The notes: a model not told the origin generated them from the letters alone. Shown: positions 35,789-43,939, counted from the first letter of the stretch. The stretch: DNA of 64,000 nt from JALOOX01 sp964557955 (GCA_964557955.1 CAZLCS010000001.1:186001-250000), one strand, 5' to 3'. Program-made: numbers and translations.

Positions 35789-35925
35789 ATGGAGGCTCAG
35801 GTGAAGGATCTTTTCGATCGGACTGAGGTGCTGCAGGTGCTCCATGGATTCAACCCCTGGTGGTCGGCGAGACAGAATCCGGTGCACGAATTCAAAAGGT
35901 TTGCCTTCGACGCCTGTCGAGTTTA
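35789..35925 (+). pseudogene. N-terminal fragment of an AAA-type ATPase
   Basis: The first 45 codons read like the start of large DUF4143-type or related AAA ATPases: RTEVLQVLHGFNPWWSARQN then PVHEFKRFAFDACR, the segment that normally precedes the P-loop. From about 35926 the frame continues with unrelated residues and stops at 36013, with no Walker A motif, inside the 3' end of flaG on the other strand. It is therefore a truncated remnant, probably left by deletion or insertion beside the tRNA genes. Confidence 0.5.
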
Positions 35926-35972
35926 TCGGCTAGCCCCTTTGTGTTTTCTGCTATCCTGTTGCATGCTGCCGC

Positions 35973-36386
35973 TCACCCTTTCTGATCGATCAACAGGCCC
36001 CGCAGCGCGTTGATCTTCTCCCTCATATGGAGAAGATCGTCCGAGGGGATCTGGCGGATGACCTCCCCGGTCCTGTTGTCAATGACATGTACTACAGTAT
36101 CCTTCGTCCTGTAATGGACGCTAAAAGACAGCTGGATGTTGAGCGTGTCGAGATAGGACTGAGCTTCCTCCAGCAGCTTCCGGTCGACCGGTTTGCCGGT
36201 CTCCCCTGGATCTCCTCCGCCCGTATTCTGTTCCCCGGCCTTCTTTTCCGGTCCGAGGGCTTTGGCCACTTGGGTTGTTTCAAAGTTCGCTGCGGGGTGA
36301 ACGCATGAAGAGGCTGACGAATTGCGGTCCTGAGGCATCCATGACTCGGCCACAGCGGGTTGCACTTGCCGGAGCTTCGCTTCCAT
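35973..36386 (-). CDS. flaG: FlaG-family flagellar protein
   Basis: The 137-residue protein has a disordered, polar N-terminal half and a C-terminal FlaG domain (about 70-130): LNIQLSFSVHYRTKDTVVHV and VIDNRTGEVIRQIPSDDLLH. FlaG proteins influence flagellar filament length or filament structure; the molecular role is not settled. The ATG follows AGGGGAG, and a good promoter lies upstream. No flagellin, FliD or FliS gene is adjacent, so it is an orphan copy within this window. Confidence 0.85.
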   Translation of the reverse strand: MEAKLRQVQPAVAESWMPQDRNSSASSCVHPAANFETTQVAKALGPEKKAGEQNTGGGDPGETGKPVDRKLLEEAQSYLDTLNIQLSFSVHYRTKDTVVHVIDNRTGEVIRQIPSDDLLHMREKINALRGLLIDQKG

Positions 36387-36785
36387 GCTGAACTCCCCTG
36401 TTAACGTTATAAAAAAGCCACTACATTTGTCGAATCGGTCACGGGAAGAATTGTCTTGAAAGAGTTTTCCTGCTCTGGACGATGTATTCCTATGGTGGGA
36501 TCGGCCTCAGACCTGGACCATGGGTGTGCACTTCTTGGTTCGCCTCTCTGGTTTACCATCCCTCGAGTGGATCGCCGGTCATTCATGGATCGTTACCGAA
36601 GCGATCCGGTTTTGCGGGTTGGTACCCGTGGCCAGGGAGAAGCAATACGGGTCTTCAAAACTCCTTCTCTTCGTTCGACGTGGTCCGGAGGGGCATGAGC
36701 ACCTGCTTTATGGATGCACTCCTGCCTGCCCGGCGGCCGGTGCATGCCAGATGCTCGGACTGCGGCACAGACGGTATGGCCCCGC
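36387..36785. other. Intergenic stretch between flaG and the helicase gene
   Basis: It contains the flaG promoter near its left end. Several overlapping plus-strand frames of 80-115 codons cross it, but none has a ribosome site, composition or motif that would support coding. I see nothing else. Confidence 0.4.
36406..36433 (-). promoter_or_regulatory. Sigma-70-type promoter of flaG
   Basis: On the minus strand TCGACA (36433-36428) and TATAAC (36411-36406) are 16 bases apart, each 5/6 to consensus. The leader to the flaG ATG would be only about 13-15 bases. No sigma-28-type sequence is evident. Confidence 0.55.
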
Positions 36786-38750
36786 TCAGCCCACCTTACG
36801 GGTGAGCTTGCCGAGGTCCTTGATTTCGAAAAGGAAGCGCGATGGACCGCCGAATGAGCTGTAAAAGCTGCTGCTCCTGAGGATGGGAGCTACGAGGTAG
36901 AGGTTCCGCTTGGCGCGTGTGGCGGCGACATAAAAGAGCCGGCGCTCCTCTTCGATGCTCTCCGGCCTGGCCATCGAGTAGGATGACGGAAGGCAGCCAT
37001 CCACCAGGTGAATGAGGAAAACCGTGTCCCACTCCAACCCCTTGGCGGAATGAATGGTGGACAGCACCAGCCGTTTGTCCCTCAGAGCGTCGGCCGTTTC
37101 ATCCAGCCCGCTCTTCTCGGGCGACTCGAGGGTGAGGTCCGAAAGGAGCTTGTCCACGCTCGTGTAACGTTCGGCAATGTGGAGGAGAGACACCAGGTCG
37201 TTGGCGCGGTCCTTGTAATCCTCGTAATTGTCTCGAAAGTAGGGCTTGTAGAATTCGAGGATCTTCCCGACAATGGCGGGCAGGTCCGATGGATCGGCCC
37301 TCACTTCAGCGGTAAGATCGTAAAGACTGCGGAGCTCCTCCGCGAACCGTTTACGGGAAAGATCTTTCGAGATGAGGGCATTGTACCCGAGCCCCTCGTC
37401 CACGGCCATCCTGACGATTTTGCCCGCCGTGACCCCGCCGATGCCGCTGGCCAGCTTGAGAACCCGGTGCCATGCCACGGAATCCATGGGATTGAGGCAG
37501 ATCCTGAGCAGGGCCAGAACGTCTTTGATGTGAGCGGCTTCCACAAACTTGATGCCCCCGTGCTTGACGAAGGGAATCCCGTGGGCGGCGAGCTCCACTT
37601 CGAGATCGTTGGAATGCCAGCCGGACCGGAACAGAACGGAAATGTTTCCCAGCCGGGCGCCGTTCCTCAGCATCCCCATGATTTCACGGCACACGAACCG
37701 CGCCTGCTGATGTTCGCTTTTGGGCCGAAAATAGAAGGGCTTGGCATCGGTCACGATCTCCGAAAAAAGGTGCTTGCTGTATTTCTCCCTGGCCTGGGCG
37801 ATGATGGCGTTGGTCAGGGAGAGAATGCCCTGGCCGCTTCGGTAGTTCTGCTCGAGCGTCGTGACGGTGCAGCCGGGGAAGAGCCCGGGAAAATCCATGA
37901 TGTTCCTGAAATCCGCCCCCCGGAAGGAGTAGATGCTCTGGGAGTCGTCTCCCACGACCATCACGTTGCCGTGCTCAGAGGCCAGGAGCCGCACGATTTC
38001 AGCCTGGATCCGGTTCGTGTCCTGGTACTCGTCCACCATGATGTAGCGATAGGTATCGGACAAGCGGATGCGAACCGGCTCCTGCTGCTCAAGGAGCCGC
38101 TTCAGGTTCACGAGCAGATCGTCGTAGTCCATGAGGGACCGCTCCAGCTTGTAGCGGCCGTACTCCTCCGACACTTTGCAGATTCCATCCGTTTCGGGAG
38201 CGAACTGCGGGTATTCCTCCTTGACGACCTGCGCGATGGGCTTCCCGGTGTTAACCGAGCGCGAGAGGATGGTCATGAGGGCCTCCTTTCGCGGGAATTG
38301 GGTTTTCAGGCGGTGGAAGCCCAGTTCCGTGCGCAGAATCCCGAGGATTTCCTCGGCGTCCGTTCGGTCCAATATGGTGAAGTTGGGGGAGTAGCCCAGG
38401 TGCCCTCCATAGCGGCGCAGGATCATGTTCCCGAAGGAGTGGAACGTGCCCCCGAACACGTTGCCGCAGCGCTCATCCAGGATCTCGCTCGCACGGTGCA
38501 TCATCTCCTGCGCAGCCTTCCGGGTGAACGTGAGCAAGAGGATGGAATGGGGCGGGATTCCCTGTTCGACGAGATAAGCCAGGCGGTAGACCAGGGTTCG
38601 GGTCTTGCCGGTTCCGGCACCGGCAATGACGAGATGAGGACCGTCCCGGTGGACGACGGCTTTGAGCTGAGCTTCGTTGAGCAGGGCCGCGTAGTCGATG
38701 GCCTGATTGGCGGCCGGCTCGGGGCTTGTTTTCGTCTTCTTGGGCGTCAT
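36786..38750 (-). CDS. UvrD/PcrA/Rep-type DNA helicase
   Basis: Superfamily 1A 3'-5' helicase, 654 residues from ATG 38750 (AAGGAG five bases upstream); the longer open frame has no support. Motifs: Walker A AGAGTGKTRTLVYRLA (about 45-60), motif II DEYQDTN, motif III VVGDDSQSIYSFRGAD, motif IV near LEQNYRSGQGILSL, motif V STIHSAKGLEWDTVFL and motif VI RRLFYVAATRAKRNL. It unwinds DNA in repair or replication restart. It is shorter than PcrA and lacks the long C-terminal tail that contacts RNA polymerase, so which of the three subfamilies it belongs to is open. Confidence 0.93.
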   Translation of the reverse strand: MTPKKTKTSPEPAANQAIDYAALLNEAQLKAVVHRDGPHLVIAGAGTGKTRTLVYRLAYLVEQGIPPHSILLLTFTRKAAQEMMHRASEILDERCGNVFGGTFHSFGNMILRRYGGHLGYSPNFTILDRTDAEEILGILRTELGFHRLKTQFPRKEALMTILSRSVNTGKPIAQVVKEEYPQFAPETDGICKVSEEYGRYKLERSLMDYDDLLVNLKRLLEQQEPVRIRLSDTYRYIMVDEYQDTNRIQAEIVRLLASEHGNVMVVGDDSQSIYSFRGADFRNIMDFPGLFPGCTVTTLEQNYRSGQGILSLTNAIIAQAREKYSKHLFSEIVTDAKPFYFRPKSEHQQARFVCREIMGMLRNGARLGNISVLFRSGWHSNDLEVELAAHGIPFVKHGGIKFVEAAHIKDVLALLRICLNPMDSVAWHRVLKLASGIGGVTAGKIVRMAVDEGLGYNALISKDLSRKRFAEELRSLYDLTAEVRADPSDLPAIVGKILEFYKPYFRDNYEDYKDRANDLVSLLHIAERYTSVDKLLSDLTLESPEKSGLDETADALRDKRLVLSTIHSAKGLEWDTVFLIHLVDGCLPSSYSMARPESIEEERRLFYVAATRAKRNLYLVAPILRSSSFYSSFGGPSRFLFEIKDLGKLTRKVG

Positions 38751-39004
38751 TTCTCTCCTTGAGAAATCCGGCTTCGATGGAATCCGGGTCGCGCGCCGGC
38801 GAATGATCCAGACAGAGCAAATTTGGGCTTCCGGAATGCTGCGACATTTCAGATCTGAGGATATCATCGGAGGAAGCGCAAGCACAAGGGTGGGATGTGC
38901 CGACAGGTCGGGATGGGCTCCAACACGTACACGAGGGGGGTTGGCACAGAGATCAAGATCCCCTCGTTCTCTGGAGGCGTTCCAATCAGCTTCGGGAGGG
39001 GGAA

Positions 39005-40723
39005 TCAGACGTCATGGTCGGGCTGCTTCCCTGCCATCACGGCCCGATCCTGCAGCTTCATGATCTCCTGGCAGCATGCATTCTTGAAAGTGTAATCGAG
39101 GCCGTTGATGTAAACGAGGCTCTTGTCCTGGATGAACTCCGCCGTGGGATAATCCCGGATCACTCTCCCCTGGTGCATCACGATCGTTCGCCGGCAGAGG
39201 AGGGCAATGACGTCGATGTCGTGACTTACCAGGATCTTGGTGGCTTCCAGCGGCCCCAGGATCCGGCAGAGCAGTTCCTCACTCTGTGGGTCCAGGTTGG
39301 CTGTCGGTTCGTCCAGAATGAGCAATCGAGGGTTCATGCTGAGGACCGCCGCCAGAGCGACCCGTTTGCGCTCGCCGGCGCTCAGATGATGAGGGACTCG
39401 TTCCCCAAAGCCTTCCAGGTGCACTCGCCGGAAGGCCTCTTCCACACCCATTTGGATTTGAGCGGGTGACCAGCCGAGCCGCTGCGGGCCGAAGGCCACT
39501 TCCTCGTGGCATGTGGGGCAGAAAAGCTGGTCGGCAGGGTCCTGAAAGACCAGTCCGATCTCACGCCACAGGTCCTTCTTGAGTCTTCCCTGGACCGGAT
39601 CTCCGCCGAAAAGGTAGATGCCTTCTCCCTCCAGGATGCCGGCCAGGCAGGAAACCAGCGTCGATTTTCCGGCGCCGTTTTCTCCCACGACGGCCACACT
39701 CTCCCCTTCCTGAAGGGCGAAGTCGATGCCTCGAATTCCCCAGGACCCATCGGCGTAGCGATAGGAATAGTCCTTCAGGCGAATGAGATCATCGGGGACC
39801 GACTGTTCCGGTGGCTGTTCCGAGTCCCTGGTCACCCTCGGAACGGAGTCCTGCGGATGGGCATGCCCCGAGGCAAGATGAATATGGCCATGCGGAGGTG
39901 GATGTTCACCGTTTTGACGGCAGCAGCTGAATCGAAAGGTGAAATCGAGGCCGTGATCCCGCAGGTATTCTTTCTGGGACACCAGGTCCTGCATGGAAAA
40001 ATCGTGGTGAATCCTGCCTCTCTCGAGAACCACGGCCCGCGTGCAGATCTGGTAAAGAAAGAAGAGATCGTGGCTGATGCAAATCAGCGTTCCCTGGAAA
40101 TCCTTGAGCAAGTCCAGGAAGAGCCTTTCCTGTTTGGGATCCAGATTGGCCGTGGGCTCATCCAGCACGAGAATCTGAGGGTCCATGGAAAGAACAGTGG
40201 CCATGGCGGCCCGCTTCTTCTGGCCGTAGCTCAAGTGATGGGGGGCCTTGTAGCGGAAGGACTCGAGCCCTACGGCCTCCAGGGCCTTTCGAACCCGGAG
40301 CTCCGTCTCTTCAGGAGGCAAACCCTGGCGGTGAGGGCCGAATGCGATGTCTTCATCCAGGGTGTTACAAAAGAGCTGATCGTCAGGATCCTGGTACAGA
40401 AGGCCTATCTCGAGGCGAGTCCGGCAGAGGTGCTCTCCTTCCAGAGACTTTCCCTGGAACAGAACCTCGCCGCTGGCCGGCCGAAGGAGGCCGTTCAGGT
40501 GCTTGACCAGTGTGGTCTTCCCGGCGCCGTTATGGCCGACGAGCGCCAAACGGTCGCCGGGATAAATGCGGAGATCGATGGAATCCAGAGCTGCGCTGCC
40601 GGCCGGGTATCGAAAGCACAACCCCTTCATCTCGATGAGGGGAGGGATCCCGATGTCGGATGCCGTTGAAAAGGATGCCGACTGCGACGGGAGCCCCTCA
40701 CGATTGGCCGGTTTGGGTAGCAC
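39005..40723 (-). CDS. Two-domain ECF transporter ATPase for nickel/cobalt (NikO/CbiO type)
   Basis: Two CbiO-like ATPase domains are fused. Domain one has Walker A GHNGAGKTT (near residue 60), signature LSYGQKKRA and Walker B ILVLDEPTANLDP. Domain two has GENGAGKSTL (near 351), LSAGERKRV and LLILDEPTANLDP. They share the C-terminal repeats DFTFRFSCC and DYTFKNACC, pointing to internal duplication. Between them lies a His-rich linker, HPPPHGHIHLASGHAHPQ (about 271-291). I chose the GTG at 40723, nine bases after GGAG; ATG 40630 would begin at the edge of the domain. The partner membrane genes (NikM, NikQ) lie 3-5 kb away on the other strand. Confidence 0.85.
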   Translation of the reverse strand: MLPKPANREGLPSQSASFSTASDIGIPPLIEMKGLCFRYPAGSAALDSIDLRIYPGDRLALVGHNGAGKTTLVKHLNGLLRPASGEVLFQGKSLEGEHLCRTRLEIGLLYQDPDDQLFCNTLDEDIAFGPHRQGLPPEETELRVRKALEAVGLESFRYKAPHHLSYGQKKRAAMATVLSMDPQILVLDEPTANLDPKQERLFLDLLKDFQGTLICISHDLFFLYQICTRAVVLERGRIHHDFSMQDLVSQKEYLRDHGLDFTFRFSCCRQNGEHPPPHGHIHLASGHAHPQDSVPRVTRDSEQPPEQSVPDDLIRLKDYSYRYADGSWGIRGIDFALQEGESVAVVGENGAGKSTLVSCLAGILEGEGIYLFGGDPVQGRLKKDLWREIGLVFQDPADQLFCPTCHEEVAFGPQRLGWSPAQIQMGVEEAFRRVHLEGFGERVPHHLSAGERKRVALAAVLSMNPRLLILDEPTANLDPQSEELLCRILGPLEATKILVSHDIDVIALLCRRTIVMHQGRVIRDYPTAEFIQDKSLVYINGLDYTFKNACCQEIMKLQDRAVMAGKQPDHDV

Positions 40724-40842
40724 AGCCGGTTTCTCCAGAAGTACAGAAAACCTTGGGGATCCGAAGGCAGGCGGAATGATCCAGGGAACGGCGCCGCATA
40801 TTTGGGAGCCGGCATCCTGCCTGCATAGCACACCCCATGATA

Positions 40843-41610
40843 TCAGAAATGAAAGCACATGCCAGCGAGCAATGAATAATCCGCTTCGGGTCTGGTCAGG
40901 CCGCCCTTGACCCCCACATCCAGGTCCAGCCATTCCGTCACCGGGAAGATGAATCCACCCAGAATGAAGGCAGCCGGCGTGTCGGAAGTTCGGTCCGTGT
41001 TGGCCTCAACTCCGACATTACCAACGATTTTGACCCATTTCGCCACTTCCCATTCTGTAGCGAGGGAGACATGGTAAAGGTCCTTTCTTTCATCGACCTT
41101 GTTTTCGTTCCGCATATAACCGAGATTGAAATGGAAAGCCCATGGCTCCCATTCCTGGGTGGCGATGAAGAACGCAGTGGCTCCCACACGGCCGGTGCCC
41201 AATCCACGATCGTCATCGCCGGTGGGGAAGGTGATCCCGGGCTTGAGCGCGAGGCTGAGACCACTGCATTCGTAAAACCGCCATTTCACTTCGAACGACA
41301 TGTCCCCGATCCCTTCCTCGCGGTCGCGAGAGCCTTCTTCCTCAGATCTCGTGAAAAGGAAGGGGAGAGTGAGCACGAGGTCCACCTGATCGATGAGCCC
41401 GTATGTCAAGACGGTTTCGATCTCGTGCTCGTTCTCTTTGACGCCTTCATTCCTCTCATGAGCGTACTCATAATTGAGCTCGATCTGGACACTTCCTTTT
41501 CCGACGGTCCCGGCGTCGTCCGTGATCAACGGATGAGCCGCCCGCGATGGATTCACCAGCAAAAAGACAGTGAGCAATACAACGGCTGCTCCAGCGAGGT
41601 TCTTTCCCAT
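40843..41610 (-). CDS. Outer-membrane beta-barrel transporter-like protein
   Basis: The 255-residue protein has a signal peptide (LAGAAVVLLTVFLLVNPSRA, cleavage near AAHPLIT) and then alternating strands ending in an aromatic residue (LLAGMCFHF), as in outer-membrane barrels. The opening PLITDDAGTVGKGSVQIE resembles the 'MetA-pathway of phenol degradation' transporter-like family (PF13557). It lies upstream of the ATPase gene, same strand, and opposite the NikK gene. In this setting it may pass metal or metal chelates across the outer membrane, which is inference. A minus-strand terminator lies in its leader. Confidence 0.8.
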   Translation of the reverse strand: MGKNLAGAAVVLLTVFLLVNPSRAAHPLITDDAGTVGKGSVQIELNYEYAHERNEGVKENEHEIETVLTYGLIDQVDLVLTLPFLFTRSEEEGSRDREEGIGDMSFEVKWRFYECSGLSLALKPGITFPTGDDDRGLGTGRVGATAFFIATQEWEPWAFHFNLGYMRNENKVDERKDLYHVSLATEWEVAKWVKIVGNVGVEANTDRTSDTPAAFILGGFIFPVTEWLDLDVGVKGGLTRPEADYSLLAGMCFHF

Positions 41611-41763
41611 CTCGAATCTCCTCCATAAAGCAGTTCCTCATAATCCTTCGGACCAGCCTGAACAATGAAAAGGGGCACGTCCGATGGGCCGGACTTCAAC
41701 CTGAAACCCGAAACTTTCCCTAGCAGATGGGGCGGTGTGCTGAATTGTGGGATACGCATCCAG

Positions 41764-41825
41764 AACAAAAAAAGCCACCGAAGCCCAAATCCCCTCTGGA
41801 GGGTTTCCCAAGCCTTCGTGGCTTT
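41764..41825 (-). terminator. Leader terminator upstream of the beta-barrel gene
   Basis: On the minus strand AAAGCCAC-GAAGGC pairs with GGGCTTC-GGTGGCTTT, followed by TTTTTTTGTT. No minus-strand gene precedes it, so it lies in the 5' leader of the gene starting at 41610. The inner part also has GGGAAACCC and complementary CCCTC-type runs that could form alternative pairings. Confidence 0.7.
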
Positions 41826-41983
41826 GATGTGCTTTACTTCCGTTGGTGATGCGGCAGGCAGATCGTGAAGCAACCAATCACTATTCAGAACGGTTGTCAA
41901 GCGAAGATTTCGGGCGGAGATTTGGTGGGATCGACGGAAGCCCAGGATGACCTCGGCGAGCCCGAATTTCCCCCAATTGGACG

Positions 41984-42012
41984 TTGACAGCCGGCCTGGT
42001 CTGATCTACTAA
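41984..42012 (+). promoter_or_regulatory. Possible promoter of the nickel uptake operon
   Basis: TTGACA (41984-41989), a 17-base spacer and TACTAA (42007-42012), a weak -10 box. Initiation near 42019 would give a leader of about 110 bases before the terminator at 42129-42159. Confidence 0.4.
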
Positions 42013-42128
42013 GACATTCAATGAGGGTTGAAGCCCTCGAGCTCGAATGAATCGGGCAGGTCGGGCAGATCGATTTCGCGGTGTTCCAGTTTCAGACAGG
42101 TCAGTTGCGTCCACAAGATATGGTCACG

Positions 42129-42159
42129 AAGGCCGGCGTCCCTATGCCGGCTTTTTTTT
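42129..42159 (+). terminator. Leader terminator upstream of nikK
   Basis: GCCGGC-GTCCCTAT-GCCGGC followed by eight T residues is a textbook intrinsic terminator, extended by A-T pairs at its base. No plus-strand gene precedes it within kilobases, so it sits in the leader of the gene starting at 42219. Upstream in the leader are a GAGGG-CCCTC hairpin (42023-42038) and a tandem repeat TCGGGCAGG/TCGGGCAGA (42052-42069). Confidence 0.8.
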
Positions 42160-42218
42160 CGCGGGGGCTCTCGCAGCTTGCGGCTGCGCTGGGGCTTCTT
42201 GCAGAAAGGGAGAGCTTT

Positions 42219-43022
42219 ATGCGAAGTGGACTCATGGGATTTTTTTTCATCCTTCTCCTGTTGACCGGTTTCATTCCCGTGGCCCACGCTCATTTTGGGG
42301 CCATCATTCCGTCTGACGACATCGTCACACAGGAGGATTCAAAAACGCTTACCTTGGAAGTGAAGTTCATCCACCCCATGGAAATGCACTACATGGAAAT
42401 GGAGAAGCCCAAGCGGTTTGGAGTACTCCACAAAGGGAAGGTTCTGGACCTCCTGGGCAGTCTGGAGAAGACAAAGGGTAAAAGCGCAGACCAGCAGGAG
42501 GACTTCACCTTCTGGAAAACCCAGTACACTATCAAGAAGCCCGGCGACTACACCTTCTTCGTGGAGCCCGCTCCTTATTGGGAGCCGGCGGAAGACAAGT
42601 TCATCGTGCACTACACCAAGGTGTGTGTCGATGCGCTGGGGTTGGAAGAGGGCTGGGACGACCCCGTGGGGCTCGAGGTGGAGATCCTCCCCATGACCCG
42701 GCCTTATGGGTTGTGGACGGGCAACGTTTTCACCGGCCAGGTTCTTTACAAGGGGAAACCGGTTCCCAATGCCGAAGTCGAGATAGAATATCTCAACGAG
42801 TCTCCGGAAAACAAGAGCGTGGTCAAGGCGCCGGCCGATCCTTTCGTGACTCAGGTGGTGAAAGCGGATCGCAACGGTGTTTTCACTTATGCCATGCCGA
42901 GAGCGGGCTGGTGGGGATTTGCAGCCTTGAGAGATGCCACATGGAAGCTCAAGAAGGACGGCAAGCCCAAGGACGTTGAAATCGGAGCGGTCTACTGGGT
43001 ACGGACCGTGGACATGAAGTAG
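42219..43022 (+). CDS. NikK-like periplasmic DUF4198 protein of nickel uptake
   Basis: I choose ATG 42219, preceded by GGGAGAG, because it starts a signal peptide (LMGFFFILLLLTGFIPVAHA); the frame is open to 42081 but that would run through the leader terminator. The mature 245 residues begin with HFGAIIPSDD and form the beta-rich DUF4198 fold, including HPMEMHYMEMEKP, a Met/His-rich stretch that could bind metal, and a C-terminal Ig-like domain (LYKGKPVPNAEVEIEYL). NikK proteins accompany NikM/NikL/NikQ and are thought to deliver Ni2+ or Co2+. First gene of the uptake operon. Confidence 0.85.
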   Translation: MRSGLMGFFFILLLLTGFIPVAHAHFGAIIPSDDIVTQEDSKTLTLEVKFIHPMEMHYMEMEKPKRFGVLHKGKVLDLLGSLEKTKGKSADQQEDFTFWKTQYTIKKPGDYTFFVEPAPYWEPAEDKFIVHYTKVCVDALGLEEGWDDPVGLEVEILPMTRPYGLWTGNVFTGQVLYKGKPVPNAEVEIEYLNESPENKSVVKAPADPFVTQVVKADRNGVFTYAMPRAGWWGFAALRDATWKLKKDGKPKDVEIGAVYWVRTVDMK

Positions 43023-43131
43023 ACGGGATGCTTGTTTTTGCTTATTTGGGTTTTTCGGATTGACGGACCATCTCAAAAGCCGCTCATGCTGTTGCCCCTC
43101 TGGTAGTGTGGCTCCAGAGCTCCTCGAATGA

Positions 43132-43161
43132 CCTGGATTCCCACCTTCACGGGAATGACGA
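43132..43161. repeat. REP-like palindromic element
   Basis: ATTCCC-ACCTTCAC-GGGAAT with flanking TGGA and GACG is the pattern of the common GTCATTCC-type intergenic palindrome found in many proteobacteria; its antisense translation, RHSREGGNPG, is a familiar sign. It lies between nikK and nikL-N. Confidence 0.6.
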
Positions 43162-43250
43162 TCAGCGAGGTTTGAGCCATCGATAAGATCGTCCGCTGAT
43201 GGGCGGGGAAGCCGGGCAGGGCAGGAGCGAGCCATCAAAGGAGTCGTCCC

Positions 43251-43583
43251 ATGAGATCTACAACTTATCGTTCACTTTCAATACTACTGCTGCTTACCTT
43301 ACTGTGGGCGACGCCCTCGTTTGCGCACAAGGTCAACATCTTTGCGTATGTTGAAGGGGGCAAGATCTATACGGAAAGCTACTTTCCCGATGGAAAGCCC
43401 GTCGAGGGCGGGATTATTGAAATCCTGGACAGCCGGGACCAAAAAGTCGCTGAGGGAACTACGGACAAAGAGGGGAAGTGCGTCCTTCCGGTTCCTAAGA
43501 AGGACGATCTCACGGTCGTAATCAACGCGTCCATGGGGCACAAGAATACTTACAAACTGAAGAAGAGCGAGTTGGGAGAATAG
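43251..43583 (+). CDS. NikL-like N-terminal domain protein (periplasmic)
   Basis: The 110-residue protein has a signal peptide ending near ATPSFA, so the mature chain begins HKVNIFAYVEGGKIYTESY. It has a carboxypeptidase-regulatory-like fold with GKPVEGGIIEILDSRDQKVA and TDKEGKCVLPVPKKDD. This is the N-terminal domain of NikL, which elsewhere continues into a coiled coil and a membrane helix in one protein; here that part is the next gene. The N-terminal His after cleavage could bind metal. AAAGGAG precedes the ATG. Confidence 0.8.
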   Translation: MRSTTYRSLSILLLLTLLWATPSFAHKVNIFAYVEGGKIYTESYFPDGKPVEGGIIEILDSRDQKVAEGTTDKEGKCVLPVPKKDDLTVVINASMGHKNTYKLKKSELGE

Positions 43584-43585
43584 GG

Positions 43586-43939
43586 ATGCTCTCCAGGCGT
43601 TCTGTGCGGGTGATGGGGTTTTGGGCCGTGTTGGCCGTGTGCTGCTGGACGATGTGGAGCGGCGTGCCGGCGAGTTTCGCTGCGGATGAATCGTCCGTAC
43701 AGCCGGAGGTCACCGGATCAGGGGCGCCTGGCGACTGTCTGGAGCTGGCCAGGCTTCTGGAACAGCAGAAGGCCCAGCTGAGCCGTGAGCTCGGGCAAAT
43801 CAGACGGGAGATGGGCCTCCTTCGTGAGGATTTGGGCAAGCCCGGCCTGAAGGAAGTGCTTGCGGGCATCGGCTACATCCTGGGGTTGGCCGGAGTTGGG
43901 CTGTACATCCATTGTCGGAAATCCTCCCGGAATCGCTGA
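43586..43939 (+). CDS. NikL-like C-terminal membrane domain protein
   Basis: The 117-residue product starts two bases after the previous stop, with GGGAGAATAGGG before its ATG. It has its own signal or anchor segment (GFWAVLAVCCWTMWSGVPAS), a coiled coil (LARLLEQQKAQLSRELGQIR and onward), and a C-terminal membrane helix with GIGYILGLAGVGLYI, the characteristic NikL ending. Together with the gene before it, it reconstitutes a NikL protein, and both probably assemble on NikM/NikQ. Confidence 0.75.
   Translation: MLSRRSVRVMGFWAVLAVCCWTMWSGVPASFAADESSVQPEVTGSGAPGDCLELARLLEQQKAQLSRELGQIRREMGLLREDLGKPGLKEVLAGIGYILGLAGVGLYIHCRKSSRNR

Larger units (their letters stand above)
35162..35972. other. Fragment-rich stretch after tRNA-Glu
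   Basis: Some 800 bases hold no intact gene. I see two remnants on the plus strand (35330-35503 and 35789-35925, listed separately) and between them open frames without family similarity. I noticed no second copy of the tRNA-Glu 3' end in this stretch, so an element boundary cannot be drawn. Confidence 0.5.

Noticed and set aside
36456..36864. Three overlapping plus-strand frames upstream of the helicase end
   Set aside because: All three frames are open over the same bases, none has a ribosome site, and the last overlaps the helicase 3' end. Treated as noncoding.
37008..38762. Open frame of 584 codons on the plus strand
   Set aside because: It is antisense to the helicase gene, whose motifs are intact. 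It has no recognisable family pattern and arises from the high-GC codon usage of the true gene.
41830..41875. Cyclic-di-GMP (GEMM-I) riboswitch on the minus strand
   Set aside because: Phrases such as CACGAT and CAAAGCCACG resemble GEMM, but the conserved GCACAGGGCAAACC core is absent and AAAGCCAC pairs as part of the terminator.
42019..42128. NiCo (czcD) or cobalamin riboswitch in the NikK leader
   Set aside because: The repeated GGGCAG and GACAGG strings look suggestive, but I could not fit the four-way junction of NiCo or find a B12 box. Left as an unassigned leader.
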